In this document: positions 9,193-17,596 of the stretch, in pieces
Position numbering within the stretch: position 1 is the first letter of the stretch
Layout of the letters: each line of letters opens with the position of its first letter
NCBI GenBank assembly: GCA_000690595.2
Contig: JHUT02000012.1
Span: 22,660-86,040, forward strand
DNA from: Natrinema mahii
Lineage (GTDB): Archaea; Halobacteriota; Halobacteria; Halobacteriales; Natrialbaceae
Reading direction: 5' to 3'
DNA: 63,381 nt
Made by a program: the position numbers and the translations under genes
Notes under the pieces: generated by a model
Told to the model about the DNA's origin: nothing
Seen by the model: the letters and a program-made list of their open reading frames with translations, nothing else
The model's database searches: none

Positions 9193-9914
9193 TGCTCGTC
9201 GGCCGCCCAGTAGGTCGGTTCCGCGCCGGCTCCGTCGGGTACGATGTCGGTCCCCTCGTGATCGCCGTCCCGAACCGCGCGGGCGATCCGGTCCGGATCG
9301 GTGCCGTCGAGGACGATCGTCCGCATCCCCGAGCGCTCGATGATCTTCGCCGCCAGCAGATCCACGGGCGCGGAGGCACCCGCGTTCATCTCGAGGCCGG
9401 CGATGGCGTCGACCAGCTCCGTCGCGGAGAGCCGGTCGTGCTTGGTCGCGTCGTCGTCCTCGTTGGGGTCGGCGCTGTAGACGCCGGGGACGCTCGTGGC
9501 GTAGATCAGCAGATCGGCGTCGATGTACTCCGCGAGGGCGGCCCCGACCGCGTCGGTCGTCTGGGCCGGTGCGACCCCGCCCATGATACAGATGTCGTCC
9601 CGGCGAAGCGCCTCGCTGGCTTCCTCGTAGTCCAGTGCGGGTGCCGTCACCGACTCCTCGCTGAGCGCGGCGATGAGCAGCCGCGCGTTGAGTCGGGTGA
9701 CGTCGATCCCGAGCTGGTCGAGTTCGATCTCGTTGGCACCGAGGTCACGCGCGGCCCCGATGTAGTCGCGGGCGACGCCGCCGCCCCCGACGACGGCCCC
9801 GATCCGACAGCCTTCGGCGATGAGGTCCTCGATGACGGCGGCGTGCTCGGCCACCCGATCCGCGCCCGGCTCGGGGACGAGTACGCTCCCGCCGATGGAG
9901 ACGACCACTTTCAT
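9189..9914 (-). CDS. pyrH: UMP kinase, archaeal type
   Basis: A 241-residue amino-acid-kinase-fold enzyme that makes UDP from UMP. The N terminus MKVVVSIGGSVL is the nucleotide-binding Lys/Gly-rich strand, GAVVGGGGVARDYI the second glycine loop, and the later segment with YSADPNEDDDATKHDRLSA matches the family. The frame is open 14 codons further upstream, but the conserved N terminus starts at the ATG at 9914. Four-base overlap with lysS indicates an operon. Pairing of pyrH with lysS is unusual functionally but common in haloarchaeal gene order. Confidence 0.92.
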   Translation of the reverse strand: MKVVVSIGGSVLVPEPGADRVAEHAAVIEDLIAEGCRIGAVVGGGGVARDYIGAARDLGANEIELDQLGIDVTRLNARLLIAALSEESVTAPALDYEEASEALRRDDICIMGGVAPAQTTDAVGAALAEYIDADLLIYATSVPGVYSADPNEDDDATKHDRLSATELVDAIAGLEMNAGASAPVDLLAAKIIERSGMRTIVLDGTDPDRIARAVRDGDHEGTDIVPDGAGAEPTYWAADEQ

Positions 9915-10044
9915 ACTACCCCGGTGTAGCGGAGTTGCTATCTTAAGGGTTGTCAACTGCCCGGACGGCGTGGTGACACACCGCTCGAGCCGGTCGCCGA
10001 CGCCGGCGGCCGTCGCGACTCGTATGGAGTATCGTCACTTGGTA

Positions 10045-10079
10045 CCGGTGTACCCGCGACTGTCCTGCGGGTATACCGG
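10045..10079. repeat. Imperfect palindrome ccggtRtacccgc
   Basis: 13-bp arms at 10045-10057 and 10067-10079 with one mismatch and a 9-nt centre. It lies between the 3' end of the CapA remnant and pyrH and could be a leftover operator or a terminator hairpin. Confidence 0.5.
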
Positions 10080-10101
10080 AACTGACTGGCAGGACACCGT
10101 A

Positions 10102-10353
10102 TCACCGCTCGAGCGCCAGGACCGCCCAGTCTGGGTCGGCCCGAAAGTGAAACGGGCGGTGAGTGCGCTGCCACTCCCGGCCCCGCGTCGAGAGGACGCA
10201 CTCGAGGTTGCACACCAGCCCGTCCAGTCCGCGGAGTCGTCGAGGGTGGTTCCCCAGACCGCGTCGACCGGACGGCTCCGCTGGCGCTCGTCGACGAGCC
10301 GCCCGAGCATGACGTCACCGGTGAAGCCGATTCGGAGCGCTATACGGACCGTT
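10102..10353 (-). pseudogene. Degraded CapA-family (poly-gamma-glutamate/capsule synthesis) gene fragment
   Basis: Read from about 10353 downwards, the minus strand encodes RIGFTGDVMLGRLVDERQ, the typical N-terminal metallophosphatase-like motif of CapA/PGA_cap proteins, and continues to VWGTTLD. The frame then breaks. One frame over it continues as RLRGLDGLVCNLECVL and REWQRTHRPFHFRADPDW, again CapA-like, and ends at a stop at 10102-10104. A single missing base near 10255 explains the shift. There is no start codon in frame and less than a third of the usual length remains (about 84 codons). The assignment rests on recognition of the family motif; the frame break is seen directly. Confidence 0.6.
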
Positions 10354-10483
10354 CGCGACCGAGACCCAAAATTCCGGACCAGCGTTCGACGGCTCGCGGG
10401 TCCGTGTCCCGACCGTGACGACCCTCCCCCGCCGCGGGGCTTTCGTCGACAGCTACAAAGCCCGACCGACCCACAGTCTAGCC

Positions 10484-11320
10484 ATGCACGTACTCGGTGT
10501 TCGCGACGCGGGGGCCGACGGCGACGCGCTCGAGGCGGTCGTCGACCGGACCGTCGACCGGCTCTCCGAGCGGGGGCGAGTCGGGGTCGTCAGATACGAC
10601 GCGACGATCGCCGACGGGACGCAGGTGCGCGAGTCGGCGACGCGCGGCGGCGACGTCACCTACGACCTCGGCGTCGACGGCGACTGGACCGCTTCGGGGA
10701 CGGGGATGGGCGTCCGCGACGCCCTCGACCGGCTGGCGACCGACTGCGAGTACGCGGTCGTCGTCGGCGTCCCCTCGCTGCAGTACCCCTCGGTCCTCGT
10801 CGGCGGCGACGGGTCCGACCGCGAGGCCGCCGGCGAGGTGCTGGCGGCCGTCGAGGGGCCCGCCGGACTCGACCTCGCGGCGCTGGTCGACGACCTCAAG
10901 GCGGCCGAGCCCCACCGAACCCTCGAGTCGCTGGTGGCCCGGGTCACGGAGTCGCCGGCGGCCGACCGCGCGGGCGCGATCGCGACGTTTACCGGCCGCG
11001 TCCGGGCGAAAGACAGCGCGGACGACGCGCGCACGCAGTACCTCGAGTTCGAGAAGTACGAGGGCGTCGCCGACGAGCGACTGGCCGCCCTCGAGGCCGA
11101 CCTCGAGTCGCGGGCGGGCGTCTTCGCGGTCGAACTCTATCACCGGACTGGGATCGTCGAGGACGGCGAGGACATCGTGTTCGTCGTCGTGCTGGCCGGT
11201 CACCGCGGGGAGGCGTTTCGGACCGTCGAGGACGGGATCAATCGATTGAAGGACGAAGTCCCGCTGTTCAAAAAGGAGGTCACGGTCGAGGATGAGTTCT
11301 GGGTCCACGAGCGATCCTGA
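10484..11320 (+). CDS. Molybdopterin synthase: MobB-like N domain fused to MoaE
   Basis: A 278-residue protein in two parts. Residues about 1-135 have an alpha/beta layout reminiscent of MobB-type P-loop proteins but without a clear P-loop. Residues about 145-275 are the MoaE catalytic subunit of molybdopterin synthase: AGAIATFTGRVR, then YLEFEKYEG, VELYHRTG, VVVLAGHRGEAF and the C-terminal Lys-rich KDEVPLFKKEV holding the catalytic lysines. MoaE transfers sulfur from MoaD to precursor Z to make molybdopterin. The start at 10484 places the conserved N-terminal strand directly after the ATG. It is a single gene; two moeA genes occur 11-14 kb downstream. Confidence 0.85.
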   Translation: MHVLGVRDAGADGDALEAVVDRTVDRLSERGRVGVVRYDATIADGTQVRESATRGGDVTYDLGVDGDWTASGTGMGVRDALDRLATDCEYAVVVGVPSLQYPSVLVGGDGSDREAAGEVLAAVEGPAGLDLAALVDDLKAAEPHRTLESLVARVTESPAADRAGAIATFTGRVRAKDSADDARTQYLEFEKYEGVADERLAALEADLESRAGVFAVELYHRTGIVEDGEDIVFVVVLAGHRGEAFRTVEDGINRLKDEVPLFKKEVTVEDEFWVHERS

Positions 11321-11539
11321 GCGTTCCCGTCGTTCACCGCTCGTCCAAACGCGCGAAACGGTCGGCAAAGCAGAGATTGAATCACCCGTGAACGACGACG
11401 CGAAGATAATGAGTTAGAAGCGGTTCTAAAACGTCTAACTGTTTTTGAGCCACTAAATAATAGTCTTATTACCGATCATAAAACGTTGCTTACCCCCCAG
11501 ATCGCTGAACACAATCGAAACGGGGCTAACCAACCTGTC

Positions 11540-11545
11540 TTTATA
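11540..11545 (+). promoter_or_regulatory. TATA-like box for the DUF7123-type gene
   Basis: The hexamer tttata lies 25-30 nt before the ATG at 11570 in an AT-rich 250-bp spacer. Such spacing predicts transcription starting at or next to the start codon (leaderless mRNA). This supports 11570 rather than the upstream in-frame ATG at 11486. Confidence 0.55.
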
Positions 11546-11569
11546 ACCGGTTCTCGCCACAAGGGACGG

Positions 11570-11815
11570 ATGTCGATGAGCACGACAGCCCACCCCTCCA
11601 CGGAAAGCAAGGAACGCCGCCTGAAACGCTACCTGCGCGAACGTGCCGAAGACGGCGAGCTGTATTTCAAAGGCAAGTTCATCGCGGACGACGTCGGGAT
11701 GTCGCCCAAAGAGATCGGCGCGCTGATGGTCAAGCTCTCGGACTCGGTCAGCGACCTCGAGATCGAGAAGTGGTCGTACACGAGCGCGACGACGTGGCGC
11801 GTCGCCCCCGCGTAA
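11570..11815 (+). CDS. Small haloarchaeal winged-helix-like protein (DUF7123 type)
   Basis: An 81-residue protein; a second Met two codons in (11576) is an alternative start. The sequence RLKRYLRERAEDGELYFKGKFIADDVGMSPKEIGALMVKLSD has the pattern of a winged helix-turn-helix, with the conserved ending WSYTSATTWRVAP. I recognise it as a widespread short haloarchaeal family, listed as DUF7123 to my recollection, without an assigned function. DNA binding is an inference. It stands alone with its own promoter. Confidence 0.75.
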   Translation: MSMSTTAHPSTESKERRLKRYLRERAEDGELYFKGKFIADDVGMSPKEIGALMVKLSDSVSDLEIEKWSYTSATTWRVAPA

Positions 11816-12020
11816 CGCGACAACCGAGCCCGTCCGTCCCCGCAGTCCACTCCCGCGTGCCGGCGCGTCACAGACGCTATCCGGCACGATGCCCGACGCG
11901 CTGACGCGTTCGTCGTCCGATCGCGGTTCGTACTCGTTTTCCCCGCCGGTAGCCGCGTCGCCGTCCCGGTGGCCGTCGTCCTGCTTGCGAGAAACGGACT
12001 CGGCTGCCGACGACAGTCGT

Positions 12021-12026
12021 TTTATA
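12021..12026 (+). promoter_or_regulatory. TATA-like box for the second site-2 protease
   Basis: The hexamer tttata is 25-30 nt before the ATG at 12051 and supports this start over the upstream in-frame ATG at 11889. Confidence 0.5.
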
Positions 12027-12050
12027 CGGTCCCGAGCCGAACTACGGATA

Positions 12051-13214
12051 ATGGACGACGGCGATCGGTCCGGCTTCGACGGACCGGCACGCGACGGCCG
12101 TTCCCCCGCTGACGGACCGCCCATCGAGCGGATCGAGTCGGTGTTTGCGGTCTACGAAGTCCGGCGCGAGGACGACCAGATAGTGTACTACGGCGATCCG
12201 CTGACCCACCCCGAGCGGGTCATGCGCGACCTCTGGCCGGCGTTCAACGACCGGGGCTACGACCTCGAGTTCGGACGCCGACACGGCGAGTACGTCCTCG
12301 TCGCCGAGCGGGCGACCCGCGGCATCGACGGGATTCCCTGGACGAACGTGATCCTGCTGCTGGCGACGATCGCGTCGACGCTGTTCGTCGGCTCGTGGTG
12401 GTGGTATCCGGCGCTTGACCCGTTCGCGAACCCGGTCGACCTCCTCCACGCGTGGCCGTTCTCGCTGGCGATCCTCGGCGTCCTCATGGTTCACGAGATG
12501 GGTCATTACGTCATGAGTCGGTACCACCGGGTCGAGGCCTCGCTGCCCTACTTCATTCCGATCCCGACGCTTATCGGGACGATGGGCGCGGTCATCAGGA
12601 TGAAAGGCCGAATGCCCGACCGGAAGGCGCTGTTCGATATCGGCGTCGCCGGGCCGCTGGCTGGGCTGGTCGCGACGGTCGTCGTGAGCGTAATCGGGCT
12701 TCACCTGCCTCCCGTAACCGTCGACCCGGCGCTACTCCAGAATCCCGATGCGGTCCGGATCGAACTCGGCTATCCGCCGCTGCTCGAGTTGCTCGCGGCA
12801 ACGTTCGACCAGCCGCTGTATCGGGACGATCCGACGACGGGCGTGAACCCGGTCGTCATCGGCGCGTGGGTCGGAATGTTCGTCACGTTTCTGAACCTGA
12901 TCCCGGTCGGCCAGCTCGACGGCGGCCACATTTTGCGGGCGATGACCGGCGAGTTTCACGACACCGTGGCCGCGCTCGTCCCCGGCGCGCTGTTCGTCCT
13001 CGCGGGCTATCTCTACTACGTCCAGGAGTACACCGTGAACGCGGTCTCGGTCTGGCTCATCTGGGGGCTGTTGACGACGGTGTTCGCGTCGGCGGGGGCG
13101 GCGACGCCGATTCGGGACGATCGACTCGGCACCGGTCGGACCGTCCTCGGCGTCGTCACGTTCGGGCTCGGCTTGCTCTGTTTCATGCCGGTTCCGGTGA
13201 TGGTCATCGGCTGA
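12051..13214 (+). CDS. Site-2 protease family protein (M50), short form without PDZ
   Basis: A 387-residue polytopic protease. The cytosolic N-terminal domain (about 1-95) is a soluble alpha/beta unit of the kind that precedes M50 cores in archaea and plant EGY proteins. Then come a membrane segment (about 98-118), the zinc motif HEMGH at residues 148-152, several hydrophobic helices, and the third-ligand motif NLIPVGQLDGGH near 285-296. It is expected to cut transmembrane substrates such as anti-sigma-like or regulatory proteins, but no substrate is visible nearby. It converges with thiL. Confidence 0.87.
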   Translation: MDDGDRSGFDGPARDGRSPADGPPIERIESVFAVYEVRREDDQIVYYGDPLTHPERVMRDLWPAFNDRGYDLEFGRRHGEYVLVAERATRGIDGIPWTNVILLLATIASTLFVGSWWWYPALDPFANPVDLLHAWPFSLAILGVLMVHEMGHYVMSRYHRVEASLPYFIPIPTLIGTMGAVIRMKGRMPDRKALFDIGVAGPLAGLVATVVVSVIGLHLPPVTVDPALLQNPDAVRIELGYPPLLELLAATFDQPLYRDDPTTGVNPVVIGAWVGMFVTFLNLIPVGQLDGGHILRAMTGEFHDTVAALVPGALFVLAGYLYYVQEYTVNAVSVWLIWGLLTTVFASAGAATPIRDDRLGTGRTVLGVVTFGLGLLCFMPVPVMVIG

Positions 13215-13238
13215 GCCGTCGCCGTCAGTCGCCGGCGC

Positions 13239-14117
13239 CTACCCGTGCGTGTAACCCCGGTCCGCCAGCCGTTCGCCGTCCATACTGATCCCGTGGTCGC
13301 GCTCCCGAACCGTCCCGAGGACCGACAGCGGGACGTCGGTCGCCGACCGGACCGCCGACAGCGCGTCCGCGGGGACGGTTGCGACGAGTTCGAAGTCCTC
13401 GCCGAAGGTCGTCGCGCGCTCGAGCGCGTCGTCGTCGCCGTCGGCGATTTCGCGGACGGCGTCGTCGATCGGCACGCGGTCGGACTCGATCGCGAACCCG
13501 CAGTCGCTGGCCTCGGCCAGCTGATGCAGCGAGCGGGCCAGCCCGTCGCTCGAGTCCATCATCGCCGTCGCATGCGGGGCGAGCGCCCGTCCGGCGGCGA
13601 TCCGCGGCTCGAACCGAAAGAGGTCGTTCGCCCGCTCGGCGTGGCCCCGACCGAACAGTTCGAGCGCGGCCGCGCTGCGGCCGAGAGTGCCGGTCACACA
13701 GACGCGGTCGCCGGGGCGGGCCCCCGACCGACGGACGGGGTCGTCGGCGCGGCCGATCGCGGTCGTGGCCGTCGTGAACTCGTCGTGGCCGTCGAGGTCG
13801 CCGCCGACGTATTCGGCATCGACGTGGTCGCAGATTTCGCTCGCGCCACGAACGAAGGCGAGCAGTTCGTCCCGTTCGAAGGTTGGTGCGGCGTAGGCTG
13901 CGACCGCGGCCGTCGCCTCGGCACCCATCGCGGCCACGTCCGACAGCGACGCGCCGACGGCGCGCCAGCCGGCGGTGTACCGGGTCGTCCCGTCCGGGAA
14001 ATCGGTGCGATCGTGGAGCATGTCCGTCGTCACGACCAGCCCGTCGACGACGGCCGCGTCGTCGCCGGCCGCCGCGAGTTCCCCCTCGAGCAGTCGGAGG
14101 GCGGCGCGTTCGTCCAT
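13239..14117 (-). CDS. thiL: Thiamine-phosphate kinase
   Basis: A 292-residue AIR-synthase/PurM-like kinase that phosphorylates thiamine monophosphate to the diphosphate cofactor. Visible family features are the N-terminal MDERAALRLLEGE, the metal/ATP segments DDAAVVDGLVVTTDMLHD and VGASLSDVAAMGA, VGGDLDGH in the middle, and MDSSDGLARSLHQLA. The ATG at 14117 is preferred because the family starts here; the upstream codons are not conserved. It faces rps19e head to head across about 96 bp. Confidence 0.93.
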   Translation of the reverse strand: MDERAALRLLEGELAAAGDDAAVVDGLVVTTDMLHDRTDFPDGTTRYTAGWRAVGASLSDVAAMGAEATAAVAAYAAPTFERDELLAFVRGASEICDHVDAEYVGGDLDGHDEFTTATTAIGRADDPVRRSGARPGDRVCVTGTLGRSAAALELFGRGHAERANDLFRFEPRIAAGRALAPHATAMMDSSDGLARSLHQLAEASDCGFAIESDRVPIDDAVREIADGDDDALERATTFGEDFELVATVPADALSAVRSATDVPLSVLGTVRERDHGISMDGERLADRGYTHG

Positions 14118-14182
14118 ACCCCCCGTTTCGACTCGAGGGCGAAAAGCCACCCGGGCCGGCCGGATCGGCGCGATACGATGGT

Positions 14183-14188
14183 CTTAAA
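14183..14188 (+). promoter_or_regulatory. TATA-like box for rps19e
   Basis: The hexamer cttaaa is 26-31 nt before the ATG at 14214, consistent with a leaderless transcript for the ribosomal protein gene. Confidence 0.45.
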
Positions 14189-14213
14189 TGCCGCGGACGG
14201 AAAGCACACGCCA

Positions 14214-14669
14214 ATGGCTACGATGTACGACGTTCCGGCGGACGACCTCATCGAGGCGCTCGCCGACGATCTCGCGGACCGACTCGAGGAACCGGAGTGG
14301 GGACAGTTCGCCAAGAGCGGTGTCGCCAACGAACTGCCGCCCGAACAGGACGACTTCTGGGCCACCCGCGCGGCCAGCCTCCTGCGCAAGGTCGCCGACC
14401 GCGGCCCGATCGGCGTCGAGCGACTGTCGACCGAGTACGGCGGCGCGAAGGGCGGCTCGAACCGCTATCAGGTCGCGCCCGCGAAGCGAACCGACGGCTC
14501 GAAGAACCTCATCCGGACCATCCTCCAGCAGCTCGAGGAGGAAGACCTCGTCGAGACCGCCGAAGGCGAGGGTCGCCGCATCACCGCCGACGGCCGGAGC
14601 CTGCTCGACGAGACCGCCGACGAGGTCCTCGAGGAACTCGACCGCCCGGAACTCGAGCGCTACGCCTGA
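14214..14669 (+). CDS. rps19e: 30S ribosomal protein S19e
   Basis: A 151-residue winged-helix ribosomal protein shared by archaea and eukaryotes, part of the small-subunit head. Recognisable segments are MYDVPADDLIEALADDLADRL, QDDFWATRAASLLRKVADRGPIGVERL, YGGAKGGSNRY and NLIRTILQQLEEEDLVE. The start at 14214 is supported by the TATA-like box at 14183 and by family alignment from memory. The next gene, the PDCD5-type protein, follows in the same direction after about 105 bp, the usual archaeal order S19e-PDCD5. Confidence 0.95.
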   Translation: MATMYDVPADDLIEALADDLADRLEEPEWGQFAKSGVANELPPEQDDFWATRAASLLRKVADRGPIGVERLSTEYGGAKGGSNRYQVAPAKRTDGSKNLIRTILQQLEEEDLVETAEGEGRRITADGRSLLDETADEVLEELDRPELERYA

Positions 14670-14774
14670 TCGCGGAACGCAGTTGAACCGTTTTCGTGCC
14701 GCTTGCACCCCCCAGAGCGACGCCTCCGTCGTCCGTAATCATTTTCCCGCCCGCCGGCCAAGTACGGGACAACG

Positions 14775-15125
14775 ATGAGTGGCTCACCGGACGAGGAAAA
14801 ACTCGAGGAGCTCCGACAGAAGAAAATGGAGCAGCTACAGGACCGGGCGGAGGCCCAGCAGGGCGAGGGCGGCCAGGAGGCGGCCCAGCAGCAGGCCGAG
14901 GCCCAGAAGAAAGCCGTGTTGCGCCAGCACCTGACCGACGACGCCCGCAAGCGGCTCAACACGGTCAAGATGAGCAAGCCCCAGTTCGGCGAGCAGGTCG
15001 AGCGCCAGGTCATCAGCCTCGCTCGCAGCGGCCGCATTCAGGGGAAGATCGACGACGACAAGATGAAACAGCTCCTCAAGGAGCTGAAACCCGACTCCCA
15101 GAGCTTCGACATCCAGCGCCGGTGA
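14775..15125 (+). CDS. DNA-binding protein, PDCD5 (TFAR19) family
   Basis: A 116-residue, largely helical basic/acidic protein with the family core [54 protein letters not shown] Gln/Glu/Ala-rich coiled segment (about 20-50) precedes it. Archaeal members bind DNA in vitro; the cellular role is unclear. The stop codon overlaps the ATG of the PP-loop gene (TGATG), so the two are translationally coupled, with rps19e upstream in the same direction. Confidence 0.92.
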   Translation: MSGSPDEEKLEELRQKKMEQLQDRAEAQQGEGGQEAAQQQAEAQKKAVLRQHLTDDARKRLNTVKMSKPQFGEQVERQVISLARSGRIQGKIDDDKMKQLLKELKPDSQSFDIQRR

Positions 15126-15715
15126 TGGAGCTCGGACTGCTCTACAGCGGCGGCAAAGACTCGACGCTCGCCGCGCTCTTGCTCGAGGAGTTCTACGACG
15201 TGACGCTACTGACGGCCCACTTCGGGATCAGCGACGACTGGCAACACGCCCGCGAGACGGCCGAGTCCGCGGGCTTTGCCTTCGAACGCCTCGAGTGTGA
15301 CCCCGACGTCGCCCGCGAGGCCGTCGACCGTATCCGCGAGGACGGCTTCCCGCGAAACGGCATCCAGCACGTCCACCAGCACGCCTTAGAGCGGCTGGCG
15401 GCCCGGGAGTTCGACGCCATCGCCGACGGCACCCGTCGGGACGACCGCGTGCCGACGGTCTCGCGGGCACAGGCCCAGAGCCTCGAGGATCGCCACGACG
15501 TCGATTACATCGCCCCACTGTCGGGCTTCGGTCGGTCGGCCGTCGACCGACTCGTCGAGGCGCGACTGGACGTGACGGTCGGCCCCAGCGAGGAGATCGA
15601 CCGGGCCGACTACGAGGCGGAGCTCCGGGCGCTCATCGCCGCGGAAGAGGGGCGGGCGGCGATCGCGGACTACTTCCCGGATCACGATCAGACGTACGTG
15701 ACCGACATCCGCTGA
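15125..15715 (+). CDS. PP-loop ATP-pyrophosphatase family protein (asparagine synthetase/ExsB-like)
   Basis: A 196-residue protein beginning [19 protein letters not shown], which is the SGGxDS PP-loop that binds ATP pyrophosphate in N-type ATP pyrophosphatases. These enzymes adenylate a substrate, for instance in tRNA thiolation, queuosine/archaeosine synthesis or amidation. GIQHVHQHALERLA and DAIADGTRRDDRVPTVSRAQAQSLEDR follow, typical of the family. There are no zinc cysteines. The substrate is unknown. The frame is open much further upstream, but the ATG overlapping the preceding stop codon gives the PP-loop its usual N-terminal position. Confidence 0.82.
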   Translation: MELGLLYSGGKDSTLAALLLEEFYDVTLLTAHFGISDDWQHARETAESAGFAFERLECDPDVAREAVDRIREDGFPRNGIQHVHQHALERLAAREFDAIADGTRRDDRVPTVSRAQAQSLEDRHDVDYIAPLSGFGRSAVDRLVEARLDVTVGPSEEIDRADYEAELRALIAAEEGRAAIADYFPDHDQTYVTDIR

Positions 15716-15927
15716 CGGCTAGCGCTTCGGTACTCGTCACCTGCCAGCCGTGGGCGTCGGCGACGCGTTGCACAGTCGGTGTCGGACGCAGACCGGTATC
15801 GATCGACGGGACGGTCTCGGGACGGGACTGGTGGAACGAACGGTACTCAGCGCTGACGCAAACGGGTGGCGACCGCGAGCGCCGCGGGAGCGGAACGAAA
15901 GGATAGAAGTTCGCCGTCCCCGAACGG

Positions 15928-17232
15928 ATGTCCATGTACGACCGGATCAAGGGCTTTCGTGACTTCTACCCCGGCGAGATGGCCGCCAGACGGGAGGCAA
16001 TCGACGTGCTGGAGGACACCGCCCGCGAGTACGGCTTTCGCGAGATCGGGACGCCGGCACTCGAGCGCGCCGAGATGTGGACCGACAAGAGCGGCGACGA
16101 CATCGTCGACGAACTCTACGCCTTCGAGGACCAGAGCGGTCGCCACGTCACGCTGACGCCGGAGCTGACGCCGACCGTCGCCCGGATGGTCGTCGCGAAA
16201 CAGCAGGAACTCTCGAAGCCGATCAAGTGGGTCTCCACGCGGCCGTTCTGGCGCTACGAGCAGGTCCAGCAGGGCCGCTACCGCGAGTTCTACCAGACCA
16301 ACGTCGACATCTTCGGCTCGTCGGAGCCGACGGCCGACGCCGAGATTCTCGCGTGGGCCGCCGACGCCCTGACCGGGCTGGGACTGACCGGCGACCACTT
16401 CGAGTTCCGAATCTCCCACCGGGACATCCTCGGGGGCGTCCTCGAGAGCTACGATACCGAGGTCGACACCGAGGCGGCGATCCGCGCGGTCGACAAATCG
16501 GACAAGCTCTCGCGGGCGGAGTACCACGACCTGCTGATCGGGGCCGGGCTTTCGGCGGACCAGGCCGCCGAGTTCGGCGACCTCATCGCGGGCGGCGACC
16601 TCGAGGAAGTCGAGGCGTTCGCGGGGACCGAGCGTGTGACCGCGGCGGTCGAGAACCTCCAGAACGTGCTGGACGCGGCCGCGGACTTCGGTGCCCGGGA
16701 GTACTGTACGATCTCGCTCGAGACGGCCCGCGGGCTGGACTACTACACGGGCGTCGTCTTCGAGTGTTTCGACTCCGCGGGCGAGGTGTCGCGGTCGATC
16801 TTCGGCGGCGGACGCTACGACGACCTCATCGAGAGCTTCGGCGGCCAGCCGACGCCGGCGGTCGGCGTCGCGCCGGGCCACGCGACGCTCGCGTTGCTCT
16901 GCCAGCGCGCCGGCGTCTGGCCCGAGGAAGACGTGACGACCGACTACTACGTCCTCCAGATCGGCGACACGCGGGCCGAAGCGGCCCGGATCGTCAGCGA
17001 GTTACGCGATCGGGGCCACGTCGTCGAGACGGACGTCGCGGGCCGGTCGTTCGGCGCACAACTCGACTACGCCGACTCGATCAACGCCGAGACGGTCGTC
17101 ATCGTCGGCGAACAGGACCTCGCGAACGACGAAGTGACGATCAAGGACATGGCGTCGGGTGACCAGACGCAGGTCCCCGTCGACGAGTTCCCCGGCGACC
17201 GCGAGCGGCCGACGTTCGAGGACCTCGCCTGA
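15928..17232 (+). CDS. hisS: Histidine--tRNA ligase
   Basis: A 434-residue class II synthetase. Motif 1 region GTPALERAEMW, motif 2 region STRPFWRYEQVQQGRYREFYQTNVDIFG, the histidyl-specific peptide ARGLDYYTGVVFE near residues 268-280, and motif 3 region FGGGRYDDLIESFGG...GVAPG are all visible. The C-terminal alpha/beta anticodon-binding domain covers about 335-434. A second ATG two codons later (15934) is an alternative start. It ends 1 bp before the stop of the convergent zinc-finger gene. Confidence 0.95.
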   Translation: MSMYDRIKGFRDFYPGEMAARREAIDVLEDTAREYGFREIGTPALERAEMWTDKSGDDIVDELYAFEDQSGRHVTLTPELTPTVARMVVAKQQELSKPIKWVSTRPFWRYEQVQQGRYREFYQTNVDIFGSSEPTADAEILAWAADALTGLGLTGDHFEFRISHRDILGGVLESYDTEVDTEAAIRAVDKSDKLSRAEYHDLLIGAGLSADQAAEFGDLIAGGDLEEVEAFAGTERVTAAVENLQNVLDAAADFGAREYCTISLETARGLDYYTGVVFECFDSAGEVSRSIFGGGRYDDLIESFGGQPTPAVGVAPGHATLALLCQRAGVWPEEDVTTDYYVLQIGDTRAEAARIVSELRDRGHVVETDVAGRSFGAQLDYADSINAETVVIVGEQDLANDEVTIKDMASGDQTQVPVDEFPGDRERPTFEDLA

Positions 17233-17233
17233 T

Positions 17234-17464
17234 TCACTCGCGGTTTGGCCGCTGTGCTTCCGTTCCTGACTCCGGCCGCCTTGCCGACTGTGCTTTGGCT
17301 CCCCGACTATCACCGTCGTTTTCGGGGCGACTGTCCGCGTCGCGGCGCTCGACCGGCGAGTGGCCGGTCTCGACGAAGTGGTCGATCATCGCCCGGCTGA
17401 GTTTCCCGTCTGCCCCGTCGGTCCGATACTCCCACCCGCACTCGTCGCAGTACGCGCTCGGCAC
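17234..17464 (-). CDS. Small zinc-finger protein (CxxC...HxxxxxH)
   Basis: A 76-residue protein beginning MPSAYCDECGWEYRTDG. CDEC and the later HFVETGH (two His six residues apart) form a plausible C2H2-type finger, and the second half is charged and disordered. Haloarchaea carry many short finger proteins of this type, often with effects on biofilm or stress, but the role of this one is unknown. It faces hisS tail to tail with only one base between the stops. Confidence 0.65.
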   Translation of the reverse strand: MPSAYCDECGWEYRTDGADGKLSRAMIDHFVETGHSPVERRDADSRPENDGDSRGAKAQSARRPESGTEAQRPNRE

Positions 17465-17596
17465 GTGCGGCCCCTCGAAGGGCGGCCCAATGAACGGTGG
17501 GGTTCACGCGGTTGCGTCTTATAACGGCAGCCGTGCGAGCCGCCGAGAGTCGCCGCAGGTCCCACCATTAACTGCGACCGGGGTGTACGACGGTCG

